From a virus, in IMG/VR virus record IMGVR_UViG_3300021197_001204, positions 1 through 45,023 of that record: a stretch of DNA of 45,023 nt; one strand, given 5' to 3'. Of the stretch, positions 12,714 through 19,883 are shown one piece after another. The number at the start of each line of letters is the position of its first letter. Within the stretch, counting starts at the first letter, position 1. The notes beneath the pieces were generated by a model. It had not been told where the DNA came from, searched no databases, and was given only the letters and a program-made list of their open reading frames with translations. A program made the translations under genes and the position numbers.

Positions 12714-13052
12714 ATGGACACTAAAGAATCTATAGACAAACTCATTCAAGTTTTGGACGAGTTTTCGCAACTGGATCGAGAGATGCCAGTGCAGACTATT
12801 CTTTCATTTTTGATACCTTGTACTAGTCCAAATGCTATTCCTATCAAGCAAGTTGCAGCTAGAGCAGGAATGCAACAATCCAGTGCTTCACGCAACGTGA
12901 TGGCACATACAGAAGTCAACCGTAACCTCAAAAAAGGCCACAATACCTTACGTACCTTTGAAAACCCAGAGTTCAGAGTAGAAAAGTTGGTTGAGTTGAC
13001 TCCCAAAGGTGAGTTACTCAGGGACAAAATCGTAGCAATAATGAATCAATAG
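12714..13052 (+). CDS. MarR-like winged-helix regulator, candidate lysogeny regulator
   Basis: 112 residues with the layout of a MarR-type winged helix. After an N-terminal helix comes EMPVQTILSFLIPC, then a helix-turn-helix at about 42-62 (IPIKQVAARAGMQQSSASRN). A wing region follows, with LVELTPKGELLRDKI near the C-terminus, the L-x-x-T-x-K-G pattern typical of the family. It sits 8 bases upstream of the integrase gene and would be co-transcribed with it. It is the only visible transcription-factor-like gene in the window, so it may control the choice between integration and lytic growth. It might bind the repeats just upstream. Confidence 0.65.
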   Translation: MDTKESIDKLIQVLDEFSQLDREMPVQTILSFLIPCTSPNAIPIKQVAARAGMQQSSASRNVMAHTEVNRNLKKGHNTLRTFENPEFRVEKLVELTPKGELLRDKIVAIMNQ

Positions 13053-13060
13053 TAAATTCT

Positions 13061-14047
13061 ATGCCAATAAAGCAACGAGGAACCTCGTGGGAAGCATCGT
13101 TTTCCTACGAGGGCAAAAGATATCGCAGGAGTCTAACCACTCATGCATTGTGTGCAGAATGGATCGAATCAAGGAAATATGAACTAAAAAAGGGAATCAC
13201 GGTTTACCCTGAGTCCAAGGACAGTGAAAATTGGTCACTCAAACAAGCCTTTAATCAACTTTTTCAGGTGGAATGGAGTGGTCAAAGATCTCAGAAAGAC
13301 AACATCTATAAAATGGGTCAGATCTTAGCTCATTTTGGTGAAACTAGACCAATACGCTCTATCACAACTATTGATGTAGATAATTGGACTACAACTCTTA
13401 AAAACAGAGGAGACAAAAACACAACAATCAATAGAAAACTTGCTGGACTCCGTAAAGTCTTGAAGTTTTCACTGAAGAGAAAGAAAATTGATGAATGTCC
13501 TTATTTCACTCTTCAAAATGAAAAAGAAAACCAAAGATACCGTTGGATTACTGAAGATGAAGAAAGAAATATCCTAAAGTATTTTAAGGATTTCAAAGGT
13601 AATGAAGAGATGGAAGCATTCTTTATTATTCTCATGGATACTGGAATGAGAAGAGGAGAATTACTTGGATTAACTAAGAACGATGTGGATCTTAGAAACA
13701 ATATGATATCCATCTGGTTTACTAAAGCAGATCTTCCCAGATCAATCCCAATGACTCCAAGAGTAAAAAAAGTAATTGAAGCTAAACTTAAAAGTAGTTC
13801 TCATAAATTATTTACTCATGGGATTCATTACTATCGATGGAGATGGGACATAATGAAACGAGAACTAAACCTTAAAGATGTGGTAGTTCATACCCTTAGA
13901 CATACCTTTGCATCCAGGCTTGCCCAACGTGGAGGTAACATCTACCACATCAAAGAACTCTTAGGTCACCGTGATATTTCCAACACGATGATCTATGCTC
14001 ACCTAGCACCTAAAGATTTAGCATCATGTATAAAACTCTTGTGCTAG
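13061..14047 (+). CDS. int: Tyrosine-family site-specific integrase
   Basis: 328 residues. The N-terminal arm-binding part begins MPIKQRGTSWEASFSYEGKR, followed by a SAM-like core-binding domain around 60-145. The catalytic domain has Arg197 in DTGMRRGELLGL, Lys222, His277/Arg280 in HTLRHTFASRL, His303 in LLGHRD and the nucleophile Tyr312 in NTMIYAH, so the active site is complete. It would recombine the adjacent attP with the host tRNA-Leu gene. The stop is followed at once by repeats and the tRNA fragment, the standard int-attP layout. Confidence 0.93.
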   Translation: MPIKQRGTSWEASFSYEGKRYRRSLTTHALCAEWIESRKYELKKGITVYPESKDSENWSLKQAFNQLFQVEWSGQRSQKDNIYKMGQILAHFGETRPIRSITTIDVDNWTTTLKNRGDKNTTINRKLAGLRKVLKFSLKRKKIDECPYFTLQNEKENQRYRWITEDEERNILKYFKDFKGNEEMEAFFIILMDTGMRRGELLGLTKNDVDLRNNMISIWFTKADLPRSIPMTPRVKKVIEAKLKSSSHKLFTHGIHYYRWRWDIMKRELNLKDVVVHTLRHTFASRLAQRGGNIYHIKELLGHRDISNTMIYAHLAPKDLASCIKLLC

Positions 14048-14052
14048 TTTCA

Positions 14053-14306
14053 TGTGTCAAATTTGTGTCATTTTTAGTGTCACATGTGGCAACTCTAAAA
14101 AAAGGTGCTCTGTAAGTTACTGATATTATTGTGCGAGAGTGATGGAATTGGTAGACATGCAAGATTTAGGATCTTGTGAGTCATTGATGCACATCTGCAT
14201 TTAGTCCTAAGTAACTCACCTTATTACATAAATTTCCAGACATAACCAATGATGCTTGTGTGCATCAATATTGGTCCTTTTTCAACCTTGTGTCATAGAT
14301 GTGTCA
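14053..14306. other. attP: attP region with phased arm-type repeats
   Basis: TGTGTCA or a one-base variant occurs at 14053-14059, 14064-14070 and 14076-14082 (AGTGTCA), then again at 14289-14295 and 14300-14306. Steps within each group are 11-12 bases, about one helical turn. The groups flank the tRNA-Leu-like core at 14133-14178. An extra dyad, AGTTACT (14115-14121) and AGTAACT (14210-14216), lies closer to the core. Placement after int and phasing fit arm sites for the integrase N-terminal domain. The rightmost repeat overlaps the first codons of the RNA polymerase gene. Confidence 0.7.
14133..14178 (+). other. 5' half of a tRNA-Leu(UAG) gene, attachment core
   Basis: The sequence starts GCGAGAGTGATGGAATTGG, the acceptor 5' strand and D-arm of bacterial tRNA-Leu. 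It continues through an intact anticodon arm: CAAGA, loop TTTAGGA with anticodon TAG, then TCTTG. After that it diverges: no T-arm with GTTCGA and no 3' acceptor strand follow. It is therefore not a working tRNA but a copy of the 5' half of a host tRNA-Leu, as expected for an attP core. Integration would rebuild a complete tRNA gene at one junction. The exact limits need the host sequence. Confidence 0.8.
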
Positions 14307-16773
14307 AATGAAAGAATGGTTTGATGGTGGAAAAGAATATTGGAAGGACTTGGTAGAGAAACAGATCAAGATTGAAGAGGACATGACTTCCAACTCAATC
14401 GAGAGGTTCCATAAGTTTGTCAATAGAGCAAAAGAAAGCGGAACTGAGTCTAACGCACTTCATGGAATTATGCTCATGAAGTACTCAATAGAAAACCTTT
14501 CAAAATTTATAGAAAATTTTTTAGAGGATTCAAAAACTGGAAAAGCTGGACGAAAGGTATCATCAGCACCAATTATTTCCATGTTAGATCCAGATGTCAC
14601 AGGATTTATCACTCTTAAAACAGTGATGAATAGAATTTCTACTTCACAACCTTTAACTGCTCTCAGTAACCAGATTGGTCAAGAAATATGTGATGAGATT
14701 AGATTTAATATCTGGAAAGAGACTGATAACAAAACTTTTGCGAGGCTTTTGAAAAGAGTCTCTAGAAGAACTGCTAATAAGCAGTACAAAAGGTTTGGCC
14801 TTATAAAAAACTGCACGAGATTTATTGAAACTGAAAACTTAGAACTACTTTCTAGACAAGAACGGATTCATGTAGGAATTAAACTCATTGAGTTGTTGAT
14901 TGAGTCCACTGGATTAGTTGAGATGTACCTAGCAGATAAAAGGAAATCTGCATACATGGTCCAGCCTACTGAGAACACGTTAAGGTGGATAGAAAAGGTT
15001 AACCTTCAGGGTCAGGATTTATATCCATCATATTCACCTATGGTTGTGGTTCCTGAACAATGGAGCAACCCAGAAAACGGAGGTTACTTAAACAAGCGTA
15101 TTCCTTTTGTCAAGACATGGAAGAAAGATGGATTGAAGATCTTCAATGATAAGGATTTATCGTTTGAATATGGTGTAATTAATGCACTTCAGGCAACCTC
15201 TTGGAAGGTTAATAAGAAGGTCTTGGATGTCATGGATAGGGCATGGGATATGGATAGGAATTGGGAAGGAATACCAAACAGACATCCCATAGAGATTCCT
15301 GTGTGTCCGTACCCTAGATCACTCAAGTTTCCTGAGATGACAAATGCTCAGAAGAATGAGTACATGGATTGGAAGAACCTTGCTATTAGTACCCATAGGA
15401 TGAACACAAGTAGGACATCCAAAGCAATAGCATTCACGAGAACTCTTTCGATGGCGAAGGATTATAGCCAGTACTATCAGTTCTACTTTCCCTACCAGAA
15501 TGATTATAGGAGTCGTAAGTACGTTGTGAGTAGCTTTTTATCTCCACAGGGTACTGAGTATTCCAAAGCACTCCTCATGTTTAGTAAAGGAAAACCTATT
15601 GAAAACAAAAGTCACTCTGATTGGTTGGCTATTCATGGAGCAAACTGTTTCGGAGTAGATAAGTACTGTTTCAATAAGAGGATCGAATTCATAGAGAAGA
15701 TGAAGGATGAGATTCTAAAGATAGCAGAAGATCCTTTCCAATGTTTATCATGGCAGGAAGCAAGTGATCCTTGGTTGTTCCTTGCGTTCTGCTTTGAGTG
15801 GAGTGAGTTCTTGAGGGTAGGGTACGGATTTAAATCCTTTATCCCTGTGTGTGTAGATGGGAGCAACAATGGACTTCAGCATTTTTCAGCAATGCTACGA
15901 GATCCAAGTTCTGCAAGAGCTACAAACTTAACGGATCAACCCTATCCTCAAGACATCTATCAAGATGTAGCAGATAAATGTACTGAGGAGTTAAAGAAAA
16001 GGAGTTCCAGAGAACTCTTGGCTAGACAATGGCTTGACCTCAATACCGTGGATCGTAAGCTATGCAAAGGTCCAGTGATGGTTGTTCCATACGGAGGAAC
16101 CAGGCATACGTGTAGAGAAAAGATTGAAAATACCATCCACGATAGAGTGGGATCGGGTCAATTGAAGACTCCTTGGATGCATGATGTATTCAAAGAAACA
16201 TCCTACTTAGCTAATATCATGTGGGATATCATCGAAGATACTGTTTCATCTGCTAGAGTCGCTATGGATTACATCAGAGATGTCGCAGACTTAGCTTCTA
16301 AACATAAAAAGATGTTGAGTTGGGACACACAGACAGGATTTCCTGTGATTCAGGATTATCCTGACCTAAAACTTTATAGAGTTAAAACCCACATAAATGG
16401 GAACCTTATATGGCCCAGATGTTATGAACCTGATTTAACCAGAGTGGACTCTAAAAGACAGAGAAATGGTTCCTCTCCTAATTTCATCCACTCCCTAGAT
16501 GCCACAAATTTGTCCAAAACTATCCACTCATGCATTAAGTCTGATATCAAAGACTTTATGGTGATACACGATCAAGTAGGAACCCATGCTTGTAACATGG
16601 AATATTTAAACAAGATGCTGAGAGAGACATTCGTTGAGATGTATTCGTCAAGGGATGTTCTTGAGGTACTGTGGGACTTTACGAAGACCTTGGACAAGGA
16701 TTTTCCAAAACCTCCCACTAAAGGGAACTTGGATCTGACAGAGGTTCTCAGGTCTAAGTATTTTTTTGCATAA
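14299..16773 (+). CDS. T7-like single-subunit DNA-dependent RNA polymerase
   Basis: 824 residues from the ATG at 14299 (an ATG at 14308 is equally possible), close to the T7 length. Catalytic motifs are clear: VDGSNNGLQHFSAML matches the T7 Asp537 motif, KGPVMVVPYGGT the Lys631/Tyr639 O-helix, and VIHDQVGTHA the Asp812 motif. The C-terminus ends in FFA, close to the conserved FAFA-type end. It transcribes the phage middle and late genes from its own short promoters; the two 29-bp repeats at 6158 and 16784 are the candidates. In the provirus it must be kept silent, perhaps by the upstream regulator. Confidence 0.95.
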   Translation: MCQMKEWFDGGKEYWKDLVEKQIKIEEDMTSNSIERFHKFVNRAKESGTESNALHGIMLMKYSIENLSKFIENFLEDSKTGKAGRKVSSAPIISMLDPDVTGFITLKTVMNRISTSQPLTALSNQIGQEICDEIRFNIWKETDNKTFARLLKRVSRRTANKQYKRFGLIKNCTRFIETENLELLSRQERIHVGIKLIELLIESTGLVEMYLADKRKSAYMVQPTENTLRWIEKVNLQGQDLYPSYSPMVVVPEQWSNPENGGYLNKRIPFVKTWKKDGLKIFNDKDLSFEYGVINALQATSWKVNKKVLDVMDRAWDMDRNWEGIPNRHPIEIPVCPYPRSLKFPEMTNAQKNEYMDWKNLAISTHRMNTSRTSKAIAFTRTLSMAKDYSQYYQFYFPYQNDYRSRKYVVSSFLSPQGTEYSKALLMFSKGKPIENKSHSDWLAIHGANCFGVDKYCFNKRIEFIEKMKDEILKIAEDPFQCLSWQEASDPWLFLAFCFEWSEFLRVGYGFKSFIPVCVDGSNNGLQHFSAMLRDPSSARATNLTDQPYPQDIYQDVADKCTEELKKRSSRELLARQWLDLNTVDRKLCKGPVMVVPYGGTRHTCREKIENTIHDRVGSGQLKTPWMHDVFKETSYLANIMWDIIEDTVSSARVAMDYIRDVADLASKHKKMLSWDTQTGFPVIQDYPDLKLYRVKTHINGNLIWPRCYEPDLTRVDSKRQRNGSSPNFIHSLDATNLSKTIHSCIKSDIKDFMVIHDQVGTHACNMEYLNKMLRETFVEMYSSRDVLEVLWDFTKTLDKDFPKPPTKGNLDLTEVLRSKYFFA

Positions 16774-16783
16774 ATTAATGCAT

Positions 16784-16812
16784 AAGTGCAATTAAGTTGC
16801 CCTATAGAGGAA
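16784..16812 (+). promoter_or_regulatory. Phage RNA polymerase promoter (replication-gene copy)
   Basis: Identical over 29 bp to 6158-6186: AAGTGCAATTAAG followed by TTGCCCTATAGAGGAA. It lies in the 101-base gap between the RNA polymerase and SSB genes, so it would drive SSB and all downstream replication genes. The transcript would begin near 16807. Downstream leaders of both copies are purine rich and include an ACCTTA element. Confidence 0.8.
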
Positions 16813-16874
16813 GACTAAAGGATAAACCTTAGTAGTCCCATATTTGATAACCCAATCATGGAAGATGGATTCAA

Positions 16875-17450
16875 ATGCCACAACAAAAACTCGTTACACC
16901 AGTAGGTAAAGCTGAATATGCTCACGTTCATACTCCTGACACTCGTTTCAATAGCGATGGAGTATGGAGTATAGCATTGAGACTCCCTGCTTCATCGGAT
17001 GAAGCTAAATCACTCATGGAAGTATTGGATGAGGGAGTCCAGAACGCTGGAAAGCAATTCAAGGAAAAGCAGATCGCAAATCCTCCTTACAAGGAAGATG
17101 GTGATGATATTCTGTTTCGTTTCAAGCAGAAAGCAATCATTAGATCTCGTGCAGGAGAAGAGTGGACTACTACAGTTAATGTGGTTGACTCTAAGTTAAA
17201 CCAGATCCCTAAGACTATTGCAGTAGGCAATGGAAGCAAGGTACGTGTCTCCTACACACTCAGACCTTACAAGTCTATAAATGGTGCAGGGATCGCAGCT
17301 GATCTCAGTGGAGTCCAAGTCTTGGACCTTGTGGAGTACAATCCTAATAACAACGAGTTTGCTGAAGCTGATGGATTCACTGCTTCAGAAATTCCAACAA
17401 ATGAAAAGGAGAACTTCAAGGTCAAGGAAACAGAAGACGAAGACTTCTAA
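16875..17450 (+). CDS. Single-stranded DNA-binding protein (T7 gp2.5-like)
   Basis: 191 residues. It reads as an OB-fold protein starting KLVTPVGKAEYAHVHTPDTR, with WSIALRLP, then KVRVSYTLRPYKSINGAGIA and GVQVLDLVEY in order, matching marine gp2.5 homologs. The C-terminus is acidic and ends in Phe (ETEDEDF), the tail through which gp2.5 contacts polymerase and helicase-primase. It is the first gene after the phage promoter, as in T7. The endonuclease gene begins inside its 3' end. Confidence 0.88.
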   Translation: MPQQKLVTPVGKAEYAHVHTPDTRFNSDGVWSIALRLPASSDEAKSLMEVLDEGVQNAGKQFKEKQIANPPYKEDGDDILFRFKQKAIIRSRAGEEWTTTVNVVDSKLNQIPKTIAVGNGSKVRVSYTLRPYKSINGAGIAADLSGVQVLDLVEYNPNNNEFAEADGFTASEIPTNEKENFKVKETEDEDF

Positions 17451-17802
17451 GTATCGGTCAAAATTTGAGGAAAAAATTGCTGAGAATCTAGGTAACCGAA
17501 AAGTTACCTTTGGATATGAGACTCAGCAAATTCCTTACACTCTTCACAAACATTACAAACCAGACTTTATTCTTCCTAATGGAATTATGGTTGAAGCAAA
17601 AGGATGGTTTAGATCACAGGACCAAAGAAAACATAGGAACATCAAAGATCAAAGTCCAGAGTTGGATATTCGATTTGTGTTTATGAGATTAACTTCAAGG
17701 GTCCAAGGTTCAACCATGACATGCCAAGAGTGGTGTGAAAAATATGGTTTTAAATATTCCGAAACAACAATCCCTAAAGAATGGATCAAAGAAAGGCATT
17801 GA
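17401..17802 (+). CDS. Endonuclease I, Holliday-junction resolvase (T7 gp3-like)
   Basis: 133 residues from the ATG at 17401, which overlaps the SSB gene by 50 bases. A longer upstream frame would be a non-homologous extension. The nuclease motif KPDFILPNGIMVEAKGWF places Asp55, Glu65 and Lys67 at the same positions as T7 endonuclease I, with Glu23 or Glu24 as the N-terminal acidic residue. The enzyme cleaves branched DNA and helps degrade host DNA and resolve replication intermediates before packaging. The very basic N-terminus (MKRRTSRSRKQKTKTSK) is notable. Confidence 0.9.
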   Translation: MKRRTSRSRKQKTKTSKYRSKFEEKIAENLGNRKVTFGYETQQIPYTLHKHYKPDFILPNGIMVEAKGWFRSQDQRKHRNIKDQSPELDIRFVFMRLTSRVQGSTMTCQEWCEKYGFKYSETTIPKEWIKERH

Positions 17803-17806
17803 AGCT

Positions 17807-18103
17807 ATGAGAATTCCAAGGATGGAAGGAGGAGATTTGAAGTACTCGTTCTCTTATGAGGACACGTACTCAGGAACCTCTGTTAATGTTGACATGACAA
17901 CGGAAAGTTTGACTGATGTTCTTGAACATTTCTCTAACTTTTTGAATGCATGTGGATTTTCTTATGTCACCAAAGTTTCAGCAATGTATGACGATGACTC
18001 TGGAATAGATAGTGAGGGTAATACTTTCTATGAGGATGATCTCACATACGATGATGATGAAGAGGAGGACGAAGAGGATGATGGAGACTACGAACAAAAG
18101 TGA
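17807..18103 (+). CDS. Acidic hypothetical protein
   Basis: 98 residues from the ATG at 17807, four bases after the endonuclease stop. The first 65 residues form a likely alpha/beta domain (LKYSFSYEDTYSGTSVNVD, SLTDVLEHFSNFLNACGF). The last third is extremely acidic (DDDEEEDEEDDGDYEQ), like a DNA mimic or an interaction tail. It overlaps the start of the primase-helicase gene. Its role is unknown; position suggests replication or recombination. Confidence 0.6.
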   Translation: MRIPRMEGGDLKYSFSYEDTYSGTSVNVDMTTESLTDVLEHFSNFLNACGFSYVTKVSAMYDDDSGIDSEGNTFYEDDLTYDDDEEEDEEDDGDYEQK

Positions 18104-19685
18104 GTTCGTTGGACATGAACCATGCCCCAAGTGTGGATCGCACGATAACTTAGCGAGATACACAGACGGTCATGGTTTTTGTTTCGGATGTCAATACTAC
18201 GAACACGGTAATGAAACTCAAGGAACAGTAGTGAAGGATAATAAAATGGATTTTATTGAAGGTGAATTTACTCCTCTTAACAAGAGAAAACTCAGTCAGG
18301 AGACTGTGGAGAAGTGGGGATATCAACAAGGGGTTCATAAGGATAAAAAAGTTCACCTTGCTAACTACCGTGATGCTAAAGGCAACCTCATTGCTCAAAA
18401 AGTACGGTTCCCTAATAAAGACTTTCTTTTCATCGGTGATACCCAGAACTCTGGGTTATACGGACAACATCTCTGGAGGGATGGTGGAAAGATGGTAGTG
18501 GTAACTGAAGGAGAATTGGATGCTCTTTCAGTATCACAGATTCAAGGTAACAAATGGCCTGTGGTTAGTGTTCCTAATGGGGCAGCTGGAGCAAAGAAAG
18601 CATTGGCAAAACAATTGGAATGGCTGGAGAAATTTGAGTCAGTAATCCTCATGTTTGACAATGATGAAGCAGGACTCAAAGCAGTGAATGATTGTGTCAC
18701 GTTGTTTTCCCCAGGCAAAGTAAAGATCTGTAAACTTCCTTTAAAGGATGCTTCTGAGATGCTCCAAGAAGGGAGATCAAAAGAAGTTGTTGAGTCTATA
18801 TGGGAAGCAAAGGTATTTAGACCTGACGGTATAGTAGATGGTAAGGATCTTTGGGATCTTATTTCATCTAATGATGTTAATGATAGCATTGACTATCCGT
18901 ACCCAGGTTTGAATGCAAAGACTATGGGTATCCGTAAAGGAGAAATAGTCTGTGTTACCGCAGGGTCAGGCATCGGTAAGTCTCAGGTGTGCCGTGAGAT
19001 TGCCTATCACATGCTCCTCCAAGACAAAAAGGTTGGTTACATTGCTCTTGAAGAGTCCAACAAAAGAACTGCATTAGGTTTCATTTCCTTATATCTCAAT
19101 CGGCCCATTCATCTCCAGAATGTTGAAGTCAGTGAAGATGATCTCAAGGATGGTTTCAAGAATACCTTGGGAACTGGAAACTTATACTTCTATGACCATT
19201 GGGGATCTCAAGAAGTAGATCACCTTCTTTCTAAAGTCCGTTACATGGTGAGAGGTTTGGGATGTGAGTACATCATCCTAGATCATATCTCTATTGTAGT
19301 CAGTGGTATGGAAGGTGGAGATGAACGAAGGATGATTGACAACGCAATGACTAAACTTAGAAGTCTTACTGAGGAAGTCCAATGCGGAATGATTCTAGTT
19401 TCTCATCTTAAAAGACCTTCAGGAGATAAGGGACATGAAGATGGTGCTAAGACATCCCTTGCCCAACTCAGAGGAAGTCACTCACTTGGTCAATTATCTG
19501 ACATTGTTATTGGTTGTGAAAGGGATCAGCAAGGTGAGAACCCAGATGTTACCAAGGTCAGAGTCCTGAAGAATCGATGGACAGGAGAAACAGGAATAGC
19601 TACTCAACTTCATTACTCCAAAGCAACTGGAAGAATGACTGAAGTAGAGTTTACAGAAGAGGAAGGATCAAATAATGACTTCTGA
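18078..19685 (+). CDS. DNA primase-helicase (T7 gp4-like)
   Basis: About 535 residues from tandem ATGs at 18078/18081. The N-terminal zinc ribbon has CPKC (16-19) and CFGC (35-38). A TOPRIM-type primase core shows VVTEGELDALSV and LMFDNDEAGLKA. The C-terminal helicase has Walker A (TAGSGIGKSQ), then YIALEES, a Walker B-like YIILDHISIVV, and LVSHLKRPSG. It unwinds the fork and makes primers for the phage polymerase. The zinc ribbon supports this start; longer upstream frames add unrelated sequence. Confidence 0.93.
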   Translation: MMETTNKSEFVGHEPCPKCGSHDNLARYTDGHGFCFGCQYYEHGNETQGTVVKDNKMDFIEGEFTPLNKRKLSQETVEKWGYQQGVHKDKKVHLANYRDAKGNLIAQKVRFPNKDFLFIGDTQNSGLYGQHLWRDGGKMVVVTEGELDALSVSQIQGNKWPVVSVPNGAAGAKKALAKQLEWLEKFESVILMFDNDEAGLKAVNDCVTLFSPGKVKICKLPLKDASEMLQEGRSKEVVESIWEAKVFRPDGIVDGKDLWDLISSNDVNDSIDYPYPGLNAKTMGIRKGEIVCVTAGSGIGKSQVCREIAYHMLLQDKKVGYIALEESNKRTALGFISLYLNRPIHLQNVEVSEDDLKDGFKNTLGTGNLYFYDHWGSQEVDHLLSKVRYMVRGLGCEYIILDHISIVVSGMEGGDERRMIDNAMTKLRSLTEEVQCGMILVSHLKRPSGDKGHEDGAKTSLAQLRGSHSLGQLSDIVIGCERDQQGENPDVTKVRVLKNRWTGETGIATQLHYSKATGRMTEVEFTEEEGSNNDF

Positions 19686-19857
19686 AATTAATACTACTCT
19701 TCTATCTGACGAAGAGTTTGAAGCATGGTACTTAGGGATAAGTTTAAATGAATTGAAAAAACTTAGATCCAATCATTATAGTTTTATTGATGTTCCAGAA
19801 GAACCACTACCAGTAAGAAAAAAGTATGGGAATAAGTACGTTAAGTTCCTTGATTAG
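19675..19857 (+). CDS. 60-residue hypothetical protein
   Basis: The start overlaps the end of the primase-helicase gene by 11 bases. The product is acidic at first (LSDEEFEAWYLGISLNELKK), then basic (VRKKYGNKYVKFLD). It lies directly before DNA polymerase. No family was recognised. Confidence 0.5.
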   Translation: MTSEINTTLLSDEEFEAWYLGISLNELKKLRSNHYSFIDVPEEPLPVRKKYGNKYVKFLD

Positions 19858-19883
19858 TATCACTCCAGAGAGAGGATGATTTT

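Noticed and set aside
14133-14220. Functional tRNA-Leu gene
   Set aside because: The 5' acceptor, D-arm and anticodon arm are present, but there is no T-arm, GTTCGA loop or 3' acceptor strand in the following 90 bases. It is better explained as an attachment core.
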